From Streptomyces abyssalis (GTDB lineage: Bacteria > Actinomycetota > Actinomycetes > Streptomycetales > Streptomycetaceae): a stretch of DNA of 64,000 bases. A program made the translations under genes and the position numbers. Within the stretch, counting starts at the first letter, position 1. Each line of letters begins with the position of its first letter. The DNA lies in assembly GCF_001751365.1 (NCBI RefSeq), contig NZ_LJGT01000041.1:490208-554207 (forward strand). Direction: 5' to 3'. This document shows, in pieces, positions 57,542 to 64,000 of the stretch. The notes below the pieces were generated by a model. It worked only from the letters and a program-made list of their open reading frames with translations. It searched no databases and was not told where the DNA came from.

Positions 57542-59335
57542 TTGAGCGATATCCCTGTGGAGGCGGCAGGCAAGCCCGACGATGTCCGCCGCGCCCTCGC
57601 TCTTCTCAACGCGGCGGGTGCCCGTATCGGCAACTCGCTCGACTTGGAGACGACCGCCCGCGAGCTGCTGGACGTCGGCGTCCCGCAGTTCTGCGATCTC
57701 GCGTCCGTGGACCTGTACATGGACGTTCTCGCCGGCGACGAACCGCGCCCCGTCGGCCCGGGCGACGGCAGCGGCGAGCTGCGCCGCGTCGGCTTCGCGA
57801 GCTCGGTCTCGGAGGCGCCTCCGTCGCTCACCCGTGACGGCCAGACGGGCACGACCGGTTCGAGCCCGGTCACCGTCGGAGCGACCCACTGCTATCCCTT
57901 CAGCACGCCGTGCGCGCAGGCGCTGCGCAGCGGGCGCGTACAGCACATACCGGGGCAGGACGGCACGGTGCCCGTCCAGTTCGGTGCCGTCGTGCAGTCG
58001 ACGCTCGCGGTGCCGATGGTCGCCCGCGACAGGGTGCTGGGGCTCGTGCAGTTCTCCCGGGTCAAGGGCAGCGAGCCGTTCGGGGAGCGGGACGCGGCAC
58101 TCGCCGCCGAACTGGCCTCGCGCGCTGCCGTGTGCATAGACAACGCACGTCTCTATCGGCGCGAGCACGAACGGGCGTTGATACTTCAGCGCAGCCTGCT
58201 GCCGCCCGGTGATCCCGAGGCGGCCGGCCTCGACATAGCGTGCCGCTACCTGCCCGGCAATCCGGCGACCGAGGTCGGCGGCGACTGGTTCGACGTCATC
58301 GAACTGCCCGGGCACCGCACCGCCGTCGTCGTAGGCGACGTGATGGGCCGCGGGCTGCGCGCAGCGGTCGCCATGGGTGAACTGCGCACCGCCGTACGGA
58401 CGTTGGCGCTCACCACCGACATGGAGCCCGCCGAGGTGCTCGGCGCGCTGGACGAGATAGCCCGCGGGCTCGGCGACGCACCGGGCTCGCAGCGCGGCAG
58501 CGACGACCTGGCGGAGGTCTATCTCGCGACGTGCATCTTCGCCGTCTACGACCCCGTGTCCCGCCGCTGCACCATCGCCAACGCCGGCCATCTGCCGCCC
58601 GTCCTGGTGGAACCGGACGAACCGGCCCTGCTGCTGGAGGTCCCCAAGGGCGTGCCCCTAGGAGTGGGAGGCGAACCCTTCGAAGAGATCGAGATGGAGC
58701 TCCCCGACGGCGCGATGATCGCGCTGTACACGGACGGTCTCGTCGAGTCGCGCGAACACCCCATCGACGAGGGCCTCAGCTCACTGCGGGACGCCCTGAC
58801 CAACGCCACCGAGTCCCTTGAGAACGTCGCCGACCAGGTGCTGACGACCCTCAACGTCCACCACGGCGAGGACGACATAGCACTGCTCGTCGCCCGCGTG
58901 CAGGGCCTCCCGGACGGCGCGGTCGGCGACTGGACGCTCTCCGCCGAGCCGCGCTCGGTCGCCCGCGCCCGCGAGCTGACCCGCGACCAGCTCTCCGCGT
59001 GGGAGCTGGGCGCCCTCGCGGACACCGCCGAGCTGCTGGTCAGCGAGCTGGTGACGAACGCGCTGCGGCACGGCGAGGGCGAGATCCGTCTCCGGCTGCT
59101 GCTGGACCGCACGCTCGTGTGCGAGGTGTGGGACTCGGGCCTGGTGCAGCCACGCCGGCGCCGCGCCCATGTGACGGACGAGGGCGGCCGGGGCCTGCAG
59201 CTGGTCGGTCTGCTCAGCGCGGGCTGGGGCAGCAGGCGTACGTACCGCGGCAAGACCGTCTGGTTCGAACTGGGCCGCCCCGGCGAGAACGCCAAGCCCG
59301 CCGACCCGGCAGAGGCGCTGCTCAGCCTCTTCTGA
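57542..59335 (+). CDS. GAF-SpoIIE phosphatase with HATPase domain
   Basis: A 597-aa paralogue of the upstream phosphatase without PAS domains. It starts at TTG 57542 (AAGGGG upstream). A GAF domain spans ~20-215 (NSLDLETTARELLDVGVPQFCDLASVDLY). The PP2C/SpoIIE domain spans ~225-450 (EVGGDWFDVIELPG, VVGDVMGRGLRAAVAMGELR, ANAGHLPPVLV, LYTDGLVESRE). The HATPase_c domain follows (LLVSELVTNALRHGEG ... GRGLQLVGLLSAGWG). An insert (GLGDAPGSQRGSDDLAEVY) interrupts the phosphatase domain relative to the neighbour. The tandem location and same architecture suggest recent or ancient duplication. Confidence 0.93.
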   Translation: MSDIPVEAAGKPDDVRRALALLNAAGARIGNSLDLETTARELLDVGVPQFCDLASVDLYMDVLAGDEPRPVGPGDGSGELRRVGFASSVSEAPPSLTRDGQTGTTGSSPVTVGATHCYPFSTPCAQALRSGRVQHIPGQDGTVPVQFGAVVQSTLAVPMVARDRVLGLVQFSRVKGSEPFGERDAALAAELASRAAVCIDNARLYRREHERALILQRSLLPPGDPEAAGLDIACRYLPGNPATEVGGDWFDVIELPGHRTAVVVGDVMGRGLRAAVAMGELRTAVRTLALTTDMEPAEVLGALDEIARGLGDAPGSQRGSDDLAEVYLATCIFAVYDPVSRRCTIANAGHLPPVLVEPDEPALLLEVPKGVPLGVGGEPFEEIEMELPDGAMIALYTDGLVESREHPIDEGLSSLRDALTNATESLENVADQVLTTLNVHHGEDDIALLVARVQGLPDGAVGDWTLSAEPRSVARARELTRDQLSAWELGALADTAELLVSELVTNALRHGEGEIRLRLLLDRTLVCEVWDSGLVQPRRRRAHVTDEGGRGLQLVGLLSAGWGSRRTYRGKTVWFELGRPGENAKPADPAEALLSLF

Positions 59336-59378
59336 AACGGGACGGACGGCGGGCGGGGCGGGCGTCGCGTGGCCGGGC

Positions 59379-61178
59379 TCAGTCCTCGGAGAGTTTCCAG
59401 CCGTCGGCCTTGATACGGGCGTTGTCGCGCGGCCGGAGGCTCATGAAGACGGGACGCGTGCCGCTGAGGACGCGGATGTCGTCCAGGTAGATTCCCCGGC
59501 CCTGCTGCTCCTCGTCCGTGACGTAGCGCCAGCGCACGGCGGTCACGCCGGCCGGCAGCTCGCCCCCCGCGTGCAGCCAGCGGCGCGCCGAGAACCCTGC
59601 GAAGTCGCCCTCGCTGTCCCAGCGGTGGCGGCCGGCGCGGAGCTTCAGCGGGACCGGGGTCCAAGCGGAGTCGTCGCCGGGGCGTGCGTCGGTCGTGGCC
59701 TCCACGGTGCACACGTCCGTGGACTGGGTGTCGTACCAGAGCCGGAACCGCAGCGAGGCGTCGTCCCGCACGGGCTCCTTCAGCGGGACCCGCAGGGTGG
59801 CGGTGGTCTCGTCGCGCTGCCCCGAATACCAGGCGGCGCGTGCGACAGCCGGGCGCACCGGCACGGCGCGGGCCAGGTGGCGTGCGGGGGCGCGGCGGTA
59901 GTCGCTCACGGTGCCCCAGTCGCGGGTGGGATGGACCCGGTTGGTCAGCAGCACGAAGAGCGTGCCCGCGACCGGGTCGGCCACCAGGCAGGGCCCGGTG
60001 TAGCCGGTGTGCCCGGTGGTCACGGGCGTGGACAGGGCGTCCATGAAGAAGCGCTGGTCGAGCTGCCAGCCCAGGCCGCGTGCCGCCTCGGCGCCCATGC
60101 CCGGGTTCTCGTTGGTGATCATGGCGCGGACCCAGTCCTCGCCGAGCACCCGGTGGCCCCCGTAGGTGCCGCCGTTCAGCACCATCTGACCGAAGACGGC
60201 CAGGTCGGCCGCCGTGGAGAAGACGCCCGCGTGGCCCGCGACCCCGCCCAGGTAGTACGCCTTCTCGTCGTGCACGGAGCCGCGCACCATGCCCCGGCCC
60301 GTCCACGGCATGTACTCGGTGGCGGCGATCCGCTCCAGCTTGGACTCCGGCGGGTTGTATCCGGTGTCGGTCATGCCCAGCGGCTCGGTGATCAGCTCGG
60401 CGACGAGCTCGTCGAGGCCCTTGCCGGTGATCTTCTCCAGGAGGGCGCCGGCGGTGATGAGACCGAGGTCGGAGTAGGTGTAGTGCTCGCCGGGCGGGTT
60501 CTCCAGCGGCTCCGCGTAGATGGCGCCCATCCGTGCCGCGTTGTCGGGGTAGGGCTGGAGGTCCATGTCGGCCTTCATGCCCGAGGTGTGGTTGACCAGC
60601 TGCCGCACGACGATGGGGGACTTGGCCGGATCGCTCGCGTCGAAGGGCGGCAGGTGGCGGGCGACGGGGTCGTCCAGGTCGAGCTTCCCCTTCTCGGCCA
60701 GGCTGACCAGCACGACCGAAGTGAAGAGCTTCGAGACCGACGCCATGTCGAAGATCGTGTCCTTGCGCATCGCCACCCACTGATCGCGCGGCAGCTCCAC
60801 GGCGCTCCCGGTTGCCGCGTCCCAGCGGGCGTAGCGCAGGGCATGGCCGCGCGCCGCGTGCTCCACGACCACGCCGTCCCTGGCGGCCAGCAGCACGAAT
60901 CCCGGGTGCGACGGGTGGGGGCGGTCGGGGCCCGGCCGCATGTACTCCTCGGCTGCAGGCACCATCCGCTCGACCTCGGCGCGGAGCAGGCCCGCGCGCT
61001 GCGGGCTTCCCGGGCGCAGCTTGCGGGGGCGGAAGCGGAGATCGTCCGGTGTGACCGTCGGCGGCCCGTCCGGGCCGGGCCCGTACGGTGTCGCGGCGAA
61101 GGCGGGTGCTGAGCTCGGGCCCACTCCGGAGGCGAGTGCGACGCTTCCCACGGTGCCGAGGAACTGCCGGCGTCTCAT
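59379..61178 (-). CDS. Tat-exported serine hydrolase (class C beta-lactamase-like)
   Basis: A 599-aa secreted hydrolase. ATG 61178 gives a Tat signal (RRRQFLGTVGSVALASGVG, with the RR-x-FLG pattern) and has AGGGG upstream; ATG 61187 is the alternative. The beta-lactamase/DD-peptidase core (~60-400) has the S-x-x-K nucleophile in MASVSKLFTSVVLV, the Tyr motif YSDLGLI and HTGYTGP near the active site. The C-terminal ~170 residues form a beta-rich carbohydrate-binding-like domain (LKLRAGRHRWDSEGDFAG ... GIYLDDIRV). Substrate unknown; relatives are esterases, DD-peptidases or N-acyl hydrolases. Confidence 0.9.
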   Translation of the reverse strand: MRRRQFLGTVGSVALASGVGPSSAPAFAATPYGPGPDGPPTVTPDDLRFRPRKLRPGSPQRAGLLRAEVERMVPAAEEYMRPGPDRPHPSHPGFVLLAARDGVVVEHAARGHALRYARWDAATGSAVELPRDQWVAMRKDTIFDMASVSKLFTSVVLVSLAEKGKLDLDDPVARHLPPFDASDPAKSPIVVRQLVNHTSGMKADMDLQPYPDNAARMGAIYAEPLENPPGEHYTYSDLGLITAGALLEKITGKGLDELVAELITEPLGMTDTGYNPPESKLERIAATEYMPWTGRGMVRGSVHDEKAYYLGGVAGHAGVFSTAADLAVFGQMVLNGGTYGGHRVLGEDWVRAMITNENPGMGAEAARGLGWQLDQRFFMDALSTPVTTGHTGYTGPCLVADPVAGTLFVLLTNRVHPTRDWGTVSDYRRAPARHLARAVPVRPAVARAAWYSGQRDETTATLRVPLKEPVRDDASLRFRLWYDTQSTDVCTVEATTDARPGDDSAWTPVPLKLRAGRHRWDSEGDFAGFSARRWLHAGGELPAGVTAVRWRYVTDEEQQGRGIYLDDIRVLSGTRPVFMSLRPRDNARIKADGWKLSED

Positions 61179-61604
61179 TCGGTGCATCCCCTGTGCTCGT
61201 ACGGATGTGGTGTCGGTGACTGGTGGCCGTGACTGGTGGTGGTTCCGGGCGGGAACGGCGCGTCCGGACACTCAGCAGCGTATCCAGCGCAGGGCGACAG
61301 TGAGCGGTCCTGTGGAGATGCCGTTGGTCCGACCAGTGGCGGTCATGTGACACGGAGAGGCGGCCGGCAGAGCCCGGCGCAAAGGGCGGTAGCCCCGGAA
61401 AAGCCCGGAAGCACGCGGAAACGAGGGGGAAAGGCGCGCAAGCGGTGAAGGCCGCGCAAACGGTCCGAAGGGGCGCATCGGGGGCGCGCGGTCGCACGCC
61501 CCCGTGACGCATTTCTCAGGGGCCCCGCCGCTCGGCGGCGGCAGGGCCCGGGCACGGCACCGCTCGGTCGTGGGACCTCGGGCGGGGCCGTCAGGCGGGG
61601 CGGC
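61179..61604. other. intergenic region between sdhB and the serine hydrolase gene
   Basis: About 425 bases without a gene. It contains the hydrolase promoter region and, near the sdhB end, several short GC-rich inverted repeats (GGCCCCGCC ... GGGCGGGGCC) that may serve as the terminator for sdhB. Confidence 0.35.
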
Positions 61605-62507
61605 TCAGGCCCCGTTCCTTCGGCGGATCTTGTTTCCGAGCCAGACGATCGGGTCGTACTTGCGGTCGGCGGCACGCTCCTTGAGCGGGATCAGCGCGTT
61701 GTCGGTGATCTTGATGCCCTCGGGGCAGACCTCCGTGCAGCACTTGGTGATGTTGCAGTAGCCCAGACCGTGGTCCTCCTGCGCGCTGGACTTGCGGTCC
61801 AGCCCCGACTCCTCCGCGGCGTCCAGCGGGTGCATGTCGAGCTCGGCCTGCCGCATCAGGAAGCGGGGACCGGCGAAGGCCTGCTTGTTCTCCTCGTGGT
61901 CGCGCACCACGTGGCACACGTCCTGGCACAGGAAGCACTCGATGCACTTGCGGAACTCCTGAGAGCGCCCGACGTCCTCCTGCTGCATCCGGTACTCGCC
62001 CGGGCCGAGGTCCGCCGGAGGCACGAAGGAGGGGATCTCGCGGGCCTTGGTGTAGTTGTACGACACGTCCGTGACCAGGTCCCGGATGACGGGGTTGGCC
62101 CGCAGCGGCGTGATCGTGATCGTCTCCGACCGCTCGAACACGGACATCCGCGTCATGCACAGCAGCCGCGGCCGGCCGTTGATCTCCGCGCTGCACGAGC
62201 CGCACTTGCCCGCCTTGCAGTTCCAGCGGACGGCGAGATCCGGTGCCTGCGTGGCCTGGAGCCTGTGGACGATGTCGAGAACGACCTCGCCCTCGAAGAC
62301 CTCGACCTTGAAGTCCTCCAGTGCGCCGCCGTCGAGATCGCCGCGCCAGACCTGGAAGTCCGCGATGTAGCTGGTCCCGGTCGAGTCGGGGGCGCCGCCG
62401 CTGACGGCGCCCGGCGTACCGGTGCCCTCGGCGGTGCCTCCTGCGTCGTGGGCACCGGGACGCGTGTGCGTACCCGTGCCCTCGCCCGCGTGCGTCTCGG
62501 CGCTCAT
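61605..62507 (-). CDS. sdhB: succinate dehydrogenase/fumarate reductase iron-sulphur subunit
   Basis: A 300-aa subunit carrying the three iron-sulphur clusters. The 2Fe-2S ligands are in WNCKAGKCGSCSAEINGRPRLLC; the second domain has CIECFLCQDVCHV and CNITKCCTEVCPEG for the 4Fe-4S and 3Fe-4S clusters. The first ~45 residues are an extra Gly/Thr/Ala-rich segment. ATG 62507 overlaps the sdhA stop by four bases (ATGA), so the two are coupled. It transfers electrons from the flavoprotein to the quinone in the citric acid cycle and respiratory chain. Confidence 0.95.
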   Translation of the reverse strand: MSAETHAGEGTGTHTRPGAHDAGGTAEGTGTPGAVSGGAPDSTGTSYIADFQVWRGDLDGGALEDFKVEVFEGEVVLDIVHRLQATQAPDLAVRWNCKAGKCGSCSAEINGRPRLLCMTRMSVFERSETITITPLRANPVIRDLVTDVSYNYTKAREIPSFVPPADLGPGEYRMQQEDVGRSQEFRKCIECFLCQDVCHVVRDHEENKQAFAGPRFLMRQAELDMHPLDAAEESGLDRKSSAQEDHGLGYCNITKCCTEVCPEGIKITDNALIPLKERAADRKYDPIVWLGNKIRRRNGA

Positions 62508-64000
62508 TCGGCTGTCAGCTCCTCGTCCGTCAGGTACTTGATCAGCTCCTCCTTCTCGAAGAGCCCCAGCAGATCCGGCCGGATCGGCGGCATGTCGCGG
62601 CGCCGCAGATCGATGCGGCCGCGGTCGGCGCGCTTCGCGGCCTCGCCCGGCTGGGTGGAGGCGTCGACCGACACGGGCTCGTCGGCGAGCGTGCAGACGA
62701 GGTTGGAACGCCGCCACTGGCGGTCCATGTCCGGGAAGTCGTCGCGTGTGTGGCCGCCGCGCGATTCCGTACGTGTCAGCGCCGCACGCGCCACGCACTC
62801 GCTGACCAGCAGCATGTTGCGCAGGTCGATGGCCAGGTGCCAGCCCGGGTTGAACTGCCGGTGCCCCTCGACACCGGCGTACGTCGCGCGTACGCGCAGC
62901 TCAGCCAGACGCTCCAGGGCCTGGGTCATCTCCTCGTCACGGCGGATGATGCCGACGAGGTCGTTCATGGACTGCTGCAGGTGCTGGTGGAGCGTGTACG
63001 GATTCTCCGCGGGCTCCCCTTCCGGCACCTCCGCGGCGCTGAAGGGCCGCAGGGCCTCGTCCGACGCGCTCTCGATCTGCTCCTCGCTGACGACGGGCCT
63101 CCCGTCGCCCTTGAGCGACGCGGCGTACTGCGCGGCGTGCAGCCCCGCACGGCGGCCGAAGACGAGCAGGTCGGACAGGGAGTTGCCGCCGAGCCGGTTC
63201 GAGCCGTGCATGCCGCCGGCGACCTCGCCCGCCGCGTACAGGCCCGTCACGCCGATCGCCGCGGCCGTGTCCGGGTCGACGTCGACGCCGCCCATCACGT
63301 AGTGGCAGGTCGGGCCGACCTCCATGGCTTCGCTGGTGATGTCCACGTCCGCCAGCTCCTTGAACTGGTGGTGCATGGACGGCAGCCGGCGCTTGATCAC
63401 GTCGGCCGGCATGCGTGTCGACACATCGAGGAAGACACCGCCGTGCGGTGAGCCGCGGCCTGCCTTGACCTCTGCGTTGATGGCCCGTGCCACCTCGTCG
63501 CGGGGGAGCAGCTCGGGGGGACGCCGGTTGTTCTCCGGGTCCTCGTACCAGCCGTCGGCCTCGGCCTCGGACTCGGCGTATTTCTCCTTGAAGACGTCCG
63601 GGATGTAGTCGAACATGAACCGCTTGCCCTCGGAGTTGCGCAGGACGCCGCCGTCCCCTCGCACCGACTCGGTGACGAGGATGCCCTTCACCGACGGCGG
63701 CCAGACCATCCCCGTGGGGTGGAACTGGACGAACTCCATGTTGATCAGCGAGGCCCCCGCCAGCAGCGCCAGCGCGTGCCCGTCGCCCGTGTACTCCCAG
63801 GAGTTCGACGTCACCTTGAAGGACTTGCCGATGCCTCCGGTGGCCAGCACCACGGACGGGGCCTCGACGACGAAGAAGCGGCCCGACTCGCGCTCGTAGC
63901 AGAAGACGCCGGAGACGGCTTCCTCACCCGGGGCGCCGCCCTCGACGGGCGACTTGAGGATGCGCGTGACGGTGCACTCCTGGAAGACCTTCAGCCGGGA
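62504..64000 (-). CDS. sdhA: succinate dehydrogenase/fumarate reductase flavoprotein subunit (5' partial)
   Basis: The frame is open to the window edge at 64000, so the N-terminus, including the FAD dinucleotide motif, lies beyond it. About 498 residues are visible: VVLATGGIGKSFKVTSNS, FVQFHPTGMVWP and the substrate-binding/histidine blocks (SVRGDGGVLRN ... CHYVMGGVDVDPDTAA, NSLSDLLVFGRRAG), then the C-terminal helical domain (LAELRVRATYAGVEGHRQFNPGWHLAIDLRNM ... ESRGGHTRDDFP). It oxidises succinate to fumarate, the substrate of the two fumarases encoded at 35977-39219. No membrane anchor gene follows; sdhC is probably upstream of sdhA outside the window. Confidence 0.95.
   Translation of the reverse strand, partial: SRLKVFQECTVTRILKSPVEGGAPGEEAVSGVFCYERESGRFFVVEAPSVVLATGGIGKSFKVTSNSWEYTGDGHALALLAGASLINMEFVQFHPTGMVWPPSVKGILVTESVRGDGGVLRNSEGKRFMFDYIPDVFKEKYAESEAEADGWYEDPENNRRPPELLPRDEVARAINAEVKAGRGSPHGGVFLDVSTRMPADVIKRRLPSMHHQFKELADVDITSEAMEVGPTCHYVMGGVDVDPDTAAAIGVTGLYAAGEVAGGMHGSNRLGGNSLSDLLVFGRRAGLHAAQYAASLKGDGRPVVSEEQIESASDEALRPFSAAEVPEGEPAENPYTLHQHLQQSMNDLVGIIRRDEEMTQALERLAELRVRATYAGVEGHRQFNPGWHLAIDLRNMLLVSECVARAALTRTESRGGHTRDDFPDMDRQWRRSNLVCTLADEPVSVDASTQPGEAAKRADRGRIDLRRRDMPPIRPDLLGLFEKEELIKYLTDEELTAE

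Noticed and set aside
58546..61512. A 988-codon minus-strand frame across the second tandem phosphatase and the serine hydrolase
   Set aside because: It overlaps real genes in other frames and has a proline/arginine-rich nonsense composition.

Overview
The window is high-GC actinobacterial chromosome, most likely from Streptomyces or a close relative. The evidence is the strong third-position GC bias, frequent GTG/TTG starts, a WhiB-family regulator, a DUF5753/DUF397 regulator pair, DUF1707 and DUF4245 proteins, a mycothiol-type DinB protein and several SpoIIE-type phosphatases. The order ahpCD - fumarases - whiB-like - glpX - xseAB - ispH - ychF is the order I recall from Streptomyces core chromosome. 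No insertion sequence, CRISPR array, tRNA or rRNA was found.

Layout. (1) 1-3690: the end of a tad pilus/secretion locus (TadB, TadC, Flp-like pilin, TadE/G-like protein, lipoprotein, OmpA-domain protein). (2) 3786-10179: a 59-aa gene, then a translationally coupled accessory cassette: SseB-like protein, WXG-like protein, a 1556-aa Rhs polymorphic toxin and a 76-aa zinc-ribbon candidate immunity protein. (3) 10180-21103: a probable 6C RNA, an aldo/keto reductase, a cis-prenyltransferase, a PIN-PhoH protein, a lytic transglycosylase behind a structured leader, an AI-2E-family transporter, a membrane alpha/beta hydrolase and an HTH/DUF397 pair. (4) 21244-29782: a PadR-ABC exporter operon, an SPFH/RHH operon under a perfect palindrome, a solitary ANTAR protein, a CxxC protein behind phased repeats, a guanidinium exporter under a guanidine-III riboswitch, a hydrolase and a DUF4142 protein.

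(5) 30070-49458: peroxide defence (ahpC, ahpD) without an adjacent oxyR, a SpoIIE-type phosphatase, a methyltransferase, a DUF402 protein, class II and class I fumarases, a DUF1707 protein, a WhiB-like regulator, a GNAT, glpX, a DUF4245 protein, a nitroreductase, xseA-xseB, ispH, a DUF6542 protein and ychF. (6) 49686-64000: an alcohol dehydrogenase-like reductase, DinB, a truncated XRE regulator, a phospholipase D-type enzyme, a GntR/UTRA regulator, a SPOR-like protein, two tandem PAS/GAF-SpoIIE-HATPase phosphatases, a Tat-type serine hydrolase and sdhB-sdhA (sdhA runs off the window).

The genes are a mix of central metabolism (fumarases, succinate dehydrogenase, fructose-bisphosphatase, isoprenoid synthesis) and Streptomyces-type signalling. 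The most notable elements are the toxin cassette, the guanidine-III riboswitch with its SMR gene, the SPFH/RHH palindrome, the leader before the transglycosylase, and short phased repeat arrays in otherwise empty intergenic DNA.
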